Source: Callorhinus ursinus (Eukaryota; Chordata; Mammalia; Carnivora; Otariidae). From it: a DNA stretch of 64,000 bases. Below, piece by piece: positions 1-52,539 of the stretch. The stretch covers positions 16,739,003 through 16,803,002 of the forward strand of contig NW_020313285.1 of assembly GCF_003265705.1 (NCBI RefSeq). The letters are read 5' to 3'. Both the position numbers and the translations under genes were made by a program. Positions within the stretch are counted from its first letter, which is position 1; the number at the start of each line of letters is the position of its first letter. The notes under the pieces were generated by a model. It did not search any database. It saw only the letters and a list, made by a program, of their open reading frames with translations, and was not told the origin of the DNA.

Positions 1-1856
1 CTGGCTTAAAATCAAGATGGTGGCAGGGGGGTGTTTCTTTCTGGAGGCTCCAGGGAAGATCTATTTCCGTGCCCTTTTACAGTCCACCCACATGCCTTGG
101 CTCATGGCCCTCCTTCATCTTCAAAGCCAGCAATAGTGGGCAGAGTTCTCACAGTACATCACTCTGACCTTCTCTTCTGCCTCCCTCTCCCAATTAAGGA
201 CCTTGTGATTGTGTCGACCCACCATAATAATCCAGGGTAATTCCTCTATTTAGGGTCCAGGTGATAAGCAACCTTAACTCCATCTATCATCGTTATTCTG
301 CTATGTAACCCAACAGATTCACAAATTCCAGGGATTAGGATGTAAGTATCTTTGAAGGGCCATCGTTCTGTGCACTGTAATTCAGTAAATGGCAGCTGTT
401 AATAACTTCTTGAAAATCTTTAATAGTCTTCCATGACACGACACTGTTCTCTTCTTCACGGCCACATCCTCCCCAGCCAGTAAAGGTAGGAGTTCGACAG
501 GCTCCTAGATCCTCTCCTATTTCTGCTCTATATTCTCTTCCTAGTGAATCTCATTCATATCCATTGCTCAGATTACTGTATATTCATAGGTGACTCAGAG
601 ATTTAGGTCTCCAGACCTTTATTTCTAGACCCATGTACGCAGCTGCCTTTCTCGTGTTCTACCAGCTCTTTCAAAGACACCTCAGATTCAAAAAGTTCAA
701 AACCAAACTCATGAGTCTTTCCCCTTGACACCTAAAAAACCTCCCACAACCTGATACTCTTGCAGTGCTCCTCATTGCAGTGAATGGCACTCCCATCAAT
801 CCACTGACACAAACCAATAACCTGTCTCTCTTGACACCTCATTACCAGGTCCTATGGATTTAACCTAGATGTCTCTTGAGTCTTTCTTTCCATCTGTGCA
901 ATGACCATTCTAGTTCAAGCTACCATCATCTTTCCCTGGTCTAATGGGATAACCTCCTATTCTGTGTCCATTCTATACCCCTACAAAACATTCTCAGTGT
1001 ATTCGGTGTAGTATTTTCAAAACACATATTGGAATATATAAATGATAGTAAATACAGACACTACTTCTGCCCACCTAATCTAGTTATTAGCAGATACTAC
1101 ACAGAAGATAGGAAAAGAAAATGTTGAATATGTCCTTCTTATGAAAGATACTGAGAGATCTCTTGGAATCCAAGGGCAGGGATGCTCCTGGCCCTAGTTA
1201 TAATGATGTAGGGAACTTATCTTTTATTTATTTTTTATTTTTATTTTTTGAGGGGAACTTACCTTTTAAAAGACCCTAAGGCACTTCTGTCTTTTGGATT
1301 GCTTTGTCAGTGTGACCTTAGAAGTTGAGGTCTACTGATTAAGATTTGCTTGGATTTGCTTAGGTGAGCGTCACTAAAGTTTGCCTTTGTTCTCTGTTTA
1401 CAGTGTGTCTGTTACTGAACAATCCCTGTCTAAACATTACAGTCTTTAGATGTCTTTGTTTAAGGCACTGTTGCCTGTCTGCTGTGGATCATCCTGTTTT
1501 ATTCTTTTAAGTCTCTTACTTTTCTTATTTTTAAATTCTGGGGATGGAAGATAGTTTCCTCTGTTTATTGTCTATAAATATTTTAAGTTACTATATTTCG
1601 AATTCCAAACATGTAAAAAAAAATTAATTCCTGGCATCATTTCCTATCCTGCCCTGTTTTACATACTTTTTCATCATTGAACTGCTGAATCATTTAAACT
1701 TTTTACCATGAGGAACCTACTGTAATGGGATGGATGAGAGGACTTTTTTTTTTCCTTTTGACAAGTACCGTGTAAAGGAATGATGAAACAGGTACAAATG
1801 GAGGGGTTTTGGTTGGTTTTTTTTTTAACAAAATTCTCGATTTTTGTTTTCTGTAG
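1..1856 (+). other. RAD50 intron 3, 3' part
   Basis: This is non-coding sequence ending in the exon 4 acceptor. Positions 1-360 resemble an old medium-reiterated (LTR-like) repeat. The rest looks like diverged, AT-rich old DNA. The frames seen here have no recognisable protein. Confidence 0.7.
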
Positions 1857-42914
<41,058 letters not shown>

Positions 42915-42989
42915 TAAGTATTGGACCGGGGATTTGGTTCCCACTGAAGTCAGTATCAGCTAGCATATTTTAGTCATATTTTCCTCTTT

Positions 42990-44404
42990 TTTTTTTTTTA
43001 CTTTTTAAATATAGTTAATATATATCAAAGAATGGGAAAATATGTGGTGTGTATATACACACATGCGTGCTTACTTAAGTTATGAAGGTAAGCTTTACAG
43101 CATGTTAATCTTAAGGCGTACTCTTGATACCACCCTGCAGAGCCATTCCCATTCCAAGAACTCTTCCATTGTCACTAACGGGGATCCACTTAGACGCTGC
43201 TCCTCCTCATTTCTGCCTTCTGCCATCCCCTCCTCCCTATAACCATTGACACAGACTTTTGCTTTCTGTGCTTTGGGGGAAAAAAAAAATCATATGTAGG
43301 GTTTTGTTTTATTTTTTGAACTTTTAAAAACAGTATTCTGTGTACTTTTCTAGGAATTGCCTTTTTTGTTTTGTTTTTATATATTCATGTTGCTTAGAGC
43401 TATAGTTCATTCATTTTCACTGATGTACAGAATTCTGTCGTGGGAGTATACCATACTGTACGGTATATGGTCTAATACAACGTTTGCTGCTAGGAACATT
43501 CTGCTGAGGTCTTCTGGAGCAAAGGTGTGTAAGAGATTCTCTAGGGTGTATGTACACGTAAAACCTTTTGCACTCAATTTTACAAAATAATGTCAAATTG
43601 TCTTCCAAGATAGTTTTACTAATCTGCACTGCTAGCAAAATATGAGGGTTTTCTCTGATGCATCCTCTGACACCGATTTTGTCAGTTTCCTAATTTTGTG
43701 AATCTGGTGGGTGTACAGTGGTAAACCATTGTGGTCTTCATCGGTGATCCCCTGATTTCTAATGATGCTAAACATCTTTTTGTGTTTAATTTTGTTTTTC
43801 CTCTTTGAAGCATTTGTGTCTTTCACCCATTTTTAATGTCTTATTGGTGGTGGTACTGATCTGCCTGTGTTCTTTATCTCTTCTGCATCTTAATTCTTTT
43901 TTAGTTACATGTATTATAAATATCTTAAGTATTTTATGTTTAGCTTTCCACTGTCTTAACAGTGTCTTTTAATGAACAGATTTGATTTTAAGGTAGTTGA
44001 ATTTACAAATCTTGTCTAATTAGCTCTTTTTGTGTCTTAAGAAGTCCTGTGCTACTGCTGTTTTTTCTTCTGAAAGTTTTAGTTTTCCTTTTTACATTTA
44101 AGTACATTTAAGTATTCTAAATTGAATTTTGTATACATTGTGAGGTGGGAATCCAGTTTCATTTTTCCCTTGATAACCAGCCATCCTGGCTCTAATTATT
44201 GTAACGATCTGCAGTGTCATTTCTGTTATATATCAGAATTCCCTATGTGTGCAGGTTGGTTCTGGGTTTTCTGTTCTGTGTCACTAGTCACTTTGTCTAA
44301 CTCTTTGCCATTACTGAGACTGTCTTAATTACTACAACCTTATATATTCAACAAATAGCAGAATATTTTTTATTTAGTCTGATCACATTTGTTTTTTAAA
44401 ATTG
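42990..44404 (-). mobile_element. Old L1 fragment, antisense (target of the young L1)
   Basis: Diverged inverted L1-type sequence (AACGTTTGCTGCTAGGAAC; TAATTGTAACGATCTGCAG region). The young L1 inserted at its right edge. Confidence 0.55.
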
Positions 44405-44885
44405 TCCTTTTAATTCATTTTTTTCTTTTTTTATTGTTATGTTAATCACCATACATTACATCATTAGTTTTGGATGTAGTGTTCCATGATTCATTGTCTG
44501 TGCATAACACCCAGTGCTCCACGCAGAATGTGCCCTCTTTAATACCCATCACCAGGCTAACCCATCCCCCCACCCCCCTCCCCTCTAGAACCCTCCGTTT
44601 GTTTTTCAGAGTCCATCGTCTCTTATGGTTCGTCTCCCCCTCCGACTTACTCCCCTTCATTTTTCCCCTCCTGCTATCTTCTTCTTCTTTTTTTTTCTTA
44701 ACATATATTGCATTATTTGTTTCAGAGGTACAGATCTGTGATTCAACAGTCTTACACAATTCACAGCGCTCACCACAGCACATACCCTCCCCAATGTCTA
44801 TCACCCAGCCACCCCATCCCTCCCACCCCCCCACCACTCCAGCAACCCTCAGGTTGTTTACTGAGATTAAGAATTCCTCATATCA

Positions 44886-45080
44886 GGGGCACCTGGGTGG
44901 CTCAGTCATTAAGCGTCTGCCTTCGGCTCAGGTCATGATCCCAGGGTCCTGGGATTGAGCCCCACATCGGGTTCCCTGCTCTGCAGGAAGCCTGCTTCTC
45001 CCTCTCCCCCTGCTTGTGTTCCTTCTCTCACTGTGTTTCTCTCTGTCAAATAAAGAAAATCTTCAGAAAAATTAAAAAAA
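44886..45080 (+). mobile_element. CAN-SINE inserted in the young L1 3' UTR
   Basis: Full-length; flanks AATTCCTCATATCA (44872-44885) and AATTCCTCACATCA (45081-45094), one mismatch. It postdates the L1. Confidence 0.96.
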
Positions 45081-45086
45081 AATTCC

Positions 45087-48000
45087 TCACATCAGTGAGG
45101 TCATATGATACATGTCTTTCTCTGATTGACTTATTTCACTCAGCATAACACCCTCCAGTTCCATCCACGTCGTTGCAAATGGCAAGATCTCATTCCTTTT
45201 GATAGCTGCATAATATTCCATTGTGTATAGATACCACCTCTTCTTTATCCATTCATCTGTCGATGGACATCTTGGCTCTTTCCACAGTTTGGCTATTGTG
45301 GACATTGCTGCTATAAACATCGAAGTGCACGTACCCCTTCAGATCCCTACATTTGTATCTTTGTGGTAAATACCCAGTAGTGCAATTGCTGGATCGTATG
45401 GTAGCTCTATTTTCAACTGTTTGAGGAACCTCCATACTGTTTTCCAGAGGGGTTGCACCAGCTTGCATTCCCACCAACAGTGTAGGAGGGTTCCCCTTTC
45501 TCCACATCCCCGCCAACATCTGTCGTTTCCTGACTTGTTAATTTTAGCCATTCTGACTGGTGTGAGGTGGTATCTCATTGAGGTTTTGATTTGGATTTCC
45601 CTGATGCCNNNNNNNNNNNNNNNNNNNNNNNNNNNNNNNNNNNNNNNNNNNNNNNNNNNNNNNNNNNNNNNNNNNNNNNNNNNNNNNNNNNNNNNNNNNN
45701 NNNNNNNNNNNNNNNNNNNNNNNNNNNNNNNNNNNNNNNNNNNNNNNNNNNNNNNNNNNNNNNNNNNNNNNNNNNNNNNNNNNNNNNNNNNNNNNNNNNN
45801 NNNNNNNNNNNNNNNNNNNNNNNNNNNNNNNNNNNNNNNNNNNNNNNNNNNNNNNNNNNNNNNNNNNNNNNNNNNNNNNNNNNNNNNNNNNNNNNNNNNN
45901 NNNNNNNNNNNNNNNNNNNNNNNNNNNNNNNNNNNNNNNNNNNNNNNNNNNNNNNNNNNNNNNNNNNNNNNNNNNNNNNNNNNNNNNNNNNNNNNNNNNN
46001 NNNNNNNNACACCATTTGTTGAAGAGACTGTCTTTTTTCCATTGGACATTCTTTCCTGCTTTGTCAAAGATGAGTTGACCATAGAGTTGAGGGTCCATTT
46101 CTGGGCTCTCGATTCTGTTCCATTGATCTATGTGTCTGTTTTTGTGCCATTACCATAGTGTCTTGATGATGACAGCTTTGTAATAGAGCTGGAAGTCTGG
46201 AATTGTGATGCCGCCAGCTTTGCTCTTCTTTTTCAGTATTCCTCTGGCTATTCGGGGTCTCTTCTGGTTCCATACAAATTTTAGGATTATTTGTTCCATT
46301 TTTTTGAAAAAAGTGGATGGTATTTTGATGGGGATTGCATTGAATGTGTAGATTGCTGTAGGTAGCATTGACATCCTCACAATGTTTGTTCTTCCAATCC
46401 ATGAGCATGGAACATTTTTCCATTTCTTTATGTCTTCAGTTTCTTTCATGAGTATTTTATAGTTTTCTGAGTACAGATCCTTTGCCTCTTTGGTTAAATT
46501 TATTCCTAGGTATCTTACAGTTTTGGGTGCAATTGTAAATGGGATCGACTCCTTGATTTGTCTCTCTTCAGTCTTGTTGTTGGTGTATAGGAATGCCACT
46601 GATTTCTGTGCATTGATTTTATATCCTGTATGAGTTCTAGCAGTTTTGGGGTGGAGTCTTTTGGGTTTTCCACATACAGTATCGTATCATCTGCAAAGAG
46701 TGAGAGTTTGACTTCCTCTTTGCCGATTTGGATGACTTTGATTTCTTTTTGTTGTCTCATTGCTGTGGCTAGGACTTCTACTACTATGTTGAATAGCAGT
46801 GATGATAGTGGACATCCCTGCCGTGTTCCTGACCTTAGGGGAAAAGCTCTCAGCTTTTCCCCATTGAGAATGATATTCGCTGTAGGTTTTTCATAGATGG
46901 CTTTTATGATATTGAGGTATGTACCCTCTATCCCTATACTCTGAAGAGTTTTGATCAAGAAAGCATGCTGTACTTTGTCAAATGCTTTTTCTGCATCTGT
47001 TGAGAGGATCATATGATTCTTGTTCTTTCTTTTGTTAATGTATTGTATCACGTTGATTGATTTGCGGATGTTGAACCAACCTTGCAGCCCAGGGATAAAT
47101 CCCACTTGGTCGTGGTGAATACTCCTTTTAATGTACTGTTGGATCCTATTGGCTAGTATTTTGGTGAGAATTTTTGCATCCATGTTCATCAAGGATATTG
47201 GTCTGTAATTCTCCTTTTTGATGGGGTCTTTGTCTGGTTTTGGGATCAAGGTAATGGTGGCCTCATAAAATGAGTTTGGAAGTTTTCCTTCCATTTCTAT
47301 TTTTTGGAACAGTTTCAGGAGAATAGGTATTAATTCTTCTTGAAATGTTTGGTAGAATTCCCCTGGGAAGCCATCTGGCCCTGGGCTTTTGTTTGTTGGC
47401 AGATTTTTGATGACTGCTTCAATTTCCTTAGTGGTTATAGGTCTGTTCAGGTTTTCTATTTCTTCCTGGTTCAGTTTTGGTAGTTGATACATCTCTAGGA
47501 ATGCACCCATTTCTTCCAGGTTATCTAATTTGCTGGCATAGAGTTGCTCATAATATGTTCTTATAATTTGTATTTCTTTGGTGTTGGTTGTGATCTCTCC
47601 TCTTTCATTCATGATTTTGTTGATTTGGGTCATTTCTCTTCTTTTTGATAAGTCTGGCCAGGGGTTTATCAATCTTGTTAATTCTTTCAAAGAACCAGCT
47701 CCTAGTTTCGTTGATCTGTTCTACTGTTCTTTTGGTTTCTATTTCATTGATTTCTGCTCTGATCTTTATGATTTTTCTCTTCTCCTGCTGGGTTTAGGCT
47801 TTATTTGCTGTTTTTTTCTCTAGCTTCTTTAGGTGTAGGGTTAGGTTTTGTATTTGAGACCTTTCTTGTTTCTTGCAAAAGGCTTGTATTGCTATATACT
47901 TTCCTCTTAGGACTGCCTTTGCTGCATCCCAAAGATTTTGAACAGTTGGGTTTTCATTTTCATTGGTTTCCATGAATTTTTTTAATTCTTCTTTAATTTC

Positions 48001-48788
48001 CTGGTTGACCCATTCATTCTTTAGTAGGATGCTCTTTAGCCTCCATGTATTTGAGTTCTTTCCGACTTTCCTCTTGTGATTGAGTTCTAGTTTCAAAGCA
48101 TTGTGGTCTGAAAATATGCAGGGAATAATCCCGATCTTTTGGTACCGGTTGAGACCTGATTTGTGACCTAGGATGTGATCAATTCTGGAGGATGTTCCAT
48201 GGGCACTAGAGAAGAATGTGTATTCCGTTGCTTTGGGATGGAATGTTCTGAATATGTCTGTGAAGTCCATTTGGTCCAGTGTTTCATTTAAAGTCTTTAT
48301 TTCCTTGTTGATCTTTTGCTTAGATGATCTGTCCATTTCAGTCAGGGGGGTGTTAAAGTCCTCCACTATTATTGTATTGTTGTCAGTGTGTTTCTTCGCT
48401 TTTGTTATTAATTGCCTTATATAATTGGCTGTTCCCATGTTAGGGGCATAGATATTTACAATTGTTAGATCTTCTTGTTGGATAGACCCTTTAAGTAGGA
48501 TATAGTGTCCTTCCTCATCTCTTATTACAGTCTTTGTTTTAAAATCTAATTTGTTTGATAAAAGGATTGCCACCCCAGCTTTCTTTTGGTGTCCATTAGC
48601 ATGGTAAATGGTTTTCCACCCCCTCACTTTCAATCTAGGGGTGTCTTTGGGTCTAAATGAGTCTCTTGCAGATGGCATATCGATGGGTCTTGTTTTTTAA
48701 TCCATTCTGATAGCCTGTGTCTTTTGATTGGGGCATTGAGCCCATTTACATTCAGGGTAACTATTGAAAGGTATGAATTTAGTGCCAT
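45087..48788 (-). pseudogene. L1 ORF2 (endonuclease-reverse transcriptase), broken
   Basis: L1 ORF2p nicks DNA and reverse-transcribes L1 RNA. The start ATG is at 48786-48788 (MALNSYLSIVTLNVNG). The endonuclease part runs to about 47800 and includes the SDHNALKLELN region. The reverse-transcriptase core carries FADD at 46686-46697. The C-terminal part ends near 45087. Breaks: frame change near 48655, stop at 47794-47796, frame change near 47650, deletion and frame change near 46620, stop at 46150-46152, and the N gap. Not a host gene. Confidence 0.93.
45609..46008. other. Assembly gap (400 N)
   Basis: A run of exactly 400 N inside ORF2 of the young L1. The round length suggests an estimated or placeholder size. 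Frames spanning it are artefacts. Confidence 0.99.
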
Positions 48789-48869
48789 TGTATTGCCTGT
48801 AAGGTGACTATTACTGTATATTGTCTCTGTTCCTTTCTGATCTGTGCTGCTTTTAGGCTCTCTCTTTGC

Positions 48870-49767
48870 TTAGAGGACCCCTTTCAATATTTCTTGGAGG
48901 GCTGGTTTCGTGTTTGCCCAAATTCCTTTAGTTTTTGTTTGTCCTGGAAGCTTTTTATCTCTCCTTCTATTTTCAATGACAGCCTAGCTGGATATAGTAC
49001 TCTTGGCTGCATATTTTTCTCGTTTAGTGCTCTGAAGATATCATGCCAGTCCTTTCTGGCCTGCCAGGTCTCTGTGGATAGGTCTGTTGCCAATCTAATG
49101 TTTCTACCATTGTAGGTTACATATCTCTTCTCCTGAGCTGCTTTCAGGATTTTCTCTTTGTCTCTGAGACTCGTAAGTTTTACTATTAGATGTCGGGGTG
49201 TTGACCTATTTTTATTGATTTTGAGAGGGGTTCTCTGTGCCTCCTGGATTTTGATGCCTGTTTCCCTCCCCACATTAGGCACGTTCTCTGCTATAATTTG
49301 CTCCAATATACCTTCTGCCCCCTCTCTCTTTCTTCTTCTTCTGGGATCCCAATTATTCTAATGTTGTTTCATCTTATCGTATCGCTTATTTCTCGAATTC
49401 TGCCCTCGTGATTCAGTAGTTGTTTCTATCTCTTTTTCTCAGCCTCTTTGTTTTCCATCATTTGGTCTTCTATATCGCTGATTCTCTCTTCTGCCTCATT
49501 TATCCTAGCAGGTAGTGCCCCCATTTTTGATTGCACCTCATTAATAGCCTTTTTGATTTTGACTTGGTTAGATTTTAGCTCTTTTATTTCTCCAGAAAGG
49601 GTTTCTCTAATAACTTCCACGCTTTTTTCAAGCCCAGCTAGTATCTTTAAAGTCATGATTCTGAACTCTAGGTTTGACATCATACTAATATCCATATTGA
49701 GTAGGTCCCTGGCAGACGGTACTACCTCTTGTTCTTTTTGCTGAGGTGATTTTTTTCGTCTTGTCAT
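48870..49767 (-). pseudogene. L1 ORF1 (RNA-binding chaperone), broken
   Basis: ORF1p is a trimeric coiled-coil RNA-binding protein of the L1 particle. The start is near 49767 (MTRRKKSPQQKEQE), then a coiled-coil region (IKELKSNQVKIKKAINE), then the conserved C-terminal part (TPRHLIVKLTS, DLSTETWQARKDW). Stops at 49426-49428 and 49369-49371, a frame change near 49320 and another near 48905 break it. The native stop is at 48870-48872. Confidence 0.92.
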
Positions 49768-49799
49768 TTTGTCCAGAGGAGAAGAGATCAATGAGAGAA

Positions 49800-51520
49800 C
49801 AAAATGCTAACAGGTTAACAACGGCCCCAGCAAATATACTCTATACAAATCAGAAAAGACCTGAAAGCAGGGGAAAAGAAAGGGAAAGAAAGAGAGAAAA
49901 AAAAAGAAAAAGATAAAAACAAACAAAAACAGAATATGATCAAATATGATCAGGCTAGTGCATAGATCAGTGCCACACACTAGATTTTGGGCGTATTTTG
50001 GTCTGTTAGAAGAAAGTGCCTCCCAAAATTTTAAAGGAAGAAAGACTTATATATGTACAAAATGAGGGTTGATACAATGAAGGGATGGAAGATGACTGTA
50101 AAGATGAAAATTATAAAAGATTTTATAAAAGGAATTGATAACTTGTTTGAAAAAAGAAAGAAGATTTAAAAAAAAAAGAATGTGATCAGGTAGGAGACTA
50201 GAACAAAGCCATACACTAGTGATTTAGGGTATATTTTGATCTCTTAGAAGAAACTGTATCTCAAAACTTTAAAGAGAGAACAACTTATATATATATGCCA
50301 AAAATAAGGGTAACTACTATGAAAGGATAAAATACGACTCTAAAAATGAAAAATAAAAAATGTTTTTTTTTAAAAAGGGATTGATAAGATGTTGGTTGAA
50401 AAGGGGAAAAAGAAAAATTCAAAAAAAAATTAAAAAAATTAACTTTGAAAAACTAATGAATCATGGTAAAAAAAAGCCATGAATTCTATGTGCAGTATTC
50501 CCCTAGCGCTGGAGTTCTCCCGTTCTCCTTGATCGGTAAACTTGGTCTTGGCTGGCTGTTCATGCTGATCTTCTGGGGGAAGGGCCTGTTGCCGTGGTTC
50601 CCAAATGTCTTTGCCGGAGGCGGAACTGCCCCACCCTTGTGGGTCCGGGCTAAGTAATCTGCTAGGGTTTGCTCTCGGGAGCTTTTGTTCCCTGCAAGCT
50701 CTCGGTACAGCTTTGTAGGACCAGGGTGAAAATGGTGGCCTCCCAGTCTCCGCCCGGAGGAGCCGAGAACTTGGGGCCCCGCTCCTCAGTGCGCCCCCAG
50801 AGAAAAGCAGTCACTCCCGTGGCCCCGGTCTCCAGCTGCACTCCGTGCTTACCCGGCCTGTGACCGAGCGTTTGTATCTCTGGCACCCGACCCCGTGTGG
50901 AGTCTCCAAACCCAGCAGATCCCTGCGGCGCACTCCCGCGCCGCTCTTCCCAAGGGAGAAAGGGGAGTCTCCCCGGCTCTGCCGCTTGTTGGGTCCCTGC
51001 TGGAGGAGCAGTGGCCCGACTGGGCCGTGGATCACAGTTTATGGCCACCCCGAGCTGAGAGCCCGCGCCTTGGCCCTGTCTCTGCAGCCGGCTTCCCCGC
51101 TCCGATACCTGGGAGCTCTGCCGCACTCAGGCACCCCAAGTCTTTCTGTGGCCCCGAGGGTCCTGAGACCACACTGTCCCGTGAGGGTTCCACCCCCCGC
51201 TTAGCCACTGGAGCGACGTCCCTCAGCGGAGCCGACTTCTAAAAATTCCGATTTTGTGCTCCGCGGCTCTAGCACTTGCCAGAAGCGGCCGACAGAGGCC
51301 CCTCCCCCGCCGTCTATCCTCCCGAATATCGCCTCGGATTCACTTCTCCGCACGTCCTACCTTCAGTAAGTGGTCGCTTTTCTGTTCAGAGAGTTGTTGC
51401 TATTCTTCTCTTCGATCTCTTGTTGAGTTCATAGGTGTTCAGAATGGTTTGATCCCTATTCAGCTGAATTCCTGAGACCGGAGGAAATCCAGGTCTCCTA
51501 CTCCACCATCTTGCTCCGCC
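49800..51520 (-). promoter_or_regulatory. L1 5' UTR / internal promoter region
   Basis: Positions 50480-51520 are GC- and CpG-rich compared with the surroundings, as expected for an L1 internal promoter. The extreme 5' end has AAGATGGTGGAG, a decayed form of the YY1-type site AAGATGGCGG known in L1 promoters. Positions 49800-50460 are AT-rich and duplicated. The open frames on both strands at 50660-51240 reflect high GC and match nothing I know. Confidence 0.75.
49924..50430 (-). repeat. Two imperfect tandem units (about 250 bp) in the L1 5' region
   Basis: Both units show the order TATGATCAGG / TATGATCAGG-like, ACACTAG, TATTTTGGTCT or TATTTTGATCT, CTTAGAAGAAA-type, ACTTATATAT, AAAATGA and GGATTGATAA. 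Unit 1 is about 49924-50175; unit 2 about 50176-50430. Confidence 0.8.
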
Positions 51521-51699
51521 TCCTTTTAATTCATTTTAAGTGATGACTTAATATAGTTGTATTTAGTTCTGTCCCCTTTTTTTTTCAACTTAACACCTTC
51601 TTTGGAATTGATTTATTGTTGTTTATTCCTCCTTTTCCCCTTCTTTGGGTTAGAAATGATACAGTCTCCTTTAGTTATTTGGGTATTTACCTTTTTTGT

Positions 51700-51877
51700 T
51701 GTTGTTAAGAGAGAGCGGAAGGGAGGGGTGGGAAGAGGAAGAGAGAGAGAATCTCAAGCAGGCTCCATGCCAGGCACAGAGCCAGACATGGGGCTTAATC
51801 TCACAACCCTGAGACCATGACCTGAGCTGAAATCAAGAGTTGGCCACTTAACCAGCTGAGCCACTCAGGTGCCCCCT
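51700..51877 (-). mobile_element. CAN-SINE (older)
   Basis: Antisense, with CTCAAGCAGGCTCCATGCC and ending GAGCCACTCAGGTGCCCC. Confidence 0.9.
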
Positions 51878-51964
51878 GCCGACACCACCATCCACCCCCT
51901 CGCCCCGCTTTAAATTTTTAATATGTGTATTTGATTGTTTGACTTAAAATCAAATGTCTGGATT

Positions 51965-52145
51965 CTCAAAGAGGTCCTGGAGCAGCATTATCATCACCAC
52001 CTTGTAACTTGTTAGAAATGCAAATTCTCAGCCTCCACTCCAGACTGTTGGATCAGATAATGTGGGGAGACATGGCCCAACAGGCAGTGTTTTAACAAAA
52101 CTTCTTGGTCATTCCAGTGTACATCAAAGTTTTAAAACCATGGCT
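51965..52145 (-). mobile_element. MER5-like DNA element
   Basis: Has TTGTTAGAAATGCAAATTCT and GGCAGTGTTTTAACAA, the MER5 core in inverted orientation. Confidence 0.75.
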
Positions 52146-52539
52146 CTACTGTGGATTGTTTGATCTTCTTCCTGAATACAACTGATCTTGTCTGTTGTGT
52201 TTCTATTGTCTGGTATTTTAGTTTTGCAGTGTTTTTTTATCATCCCAAATTAGTAATAATTAATTACTACAGTGGTTTCATCCTCAGTGCTTATTTGGAT
52301 AAACCCTCGTGTTTACCAATTTTTTAAAAATCCAAAAATTCTTTGAGACTAAATTTTTCAAGGGTGAGAGCTGTACAGAGGGGACGTTAATATTGATTGA
52401 ATACTTACTGTTTGTTAGCTATAATCTAATTGAATTGTTGCATCTACCCTGTAAAGGCCAAGTATTTATCAGAAAGATTAAGAAGACTGCCCAGGATTAC
52501 CCAGTGAATATTAACTTTGGTGATGGGGTAATTGAGGGG

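Larger units (their letters stand above)
44422..51520 (-). mobile_element. Full-length L1 retrotransposon, antisense to RAD50
   Basis: The 5' end is at 51520 (minus-strand GGCGGAGCAAGATGGTGGAG), followed by a GC-rich 5' UTR, a duplicated AT-rich 5' segment, ORF1, ORF2, 3' UTR and A tail at about 44422-44440. A perfect 17-bp duplication TCCTTTTAATTCATTTT lies at 44405-44421 and 51521-51537. On the L1 strand the insertion site reads CTT|AAAATG, fitting the L1 endonuclease preference TT|AAAA. About 7.1 kb counting a 400-N gap. Both ORFs carry stops and frameshifts, so it should not be autonomous. Confidence 0.97.

Noticed and set aside
1..1856. RAD50 exons 1-3 or promoter at the left edge
   Set aside because: No Walker A coding sequence (GPNGAGKT) or CpG island; the region is intron 3.
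44470..44958. 162-aa plus-strand frame
   Set aside because: It runs antisense through the L1 3' UTR into a CAN-SINE head; chance frame in C-rich sequence.
45339..46158. Long open frames on both strands around 45.3-46.2 kb
   Set aside because: They are held open by the 400-N assembly gap and flanked by L1 ORF2 sequence; the unknown residues are not evidence of a gene.
46515..48678. 391-aa and 294-aa minus-strand frames as host genes
   Set aside because: They are the reverse-transcriptase and endonuclease segments of the broken L1 ORF2, not a host enzyme or a retron.
50662..51242. Overlapping 115-154 aa frames on both strands in GC-rich DNA
   Set aside because: They lie in the L1 5' UTR, where high GC removes stop codons. 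No recognisable protein and no reason to call an L1 ORF0-type gene.
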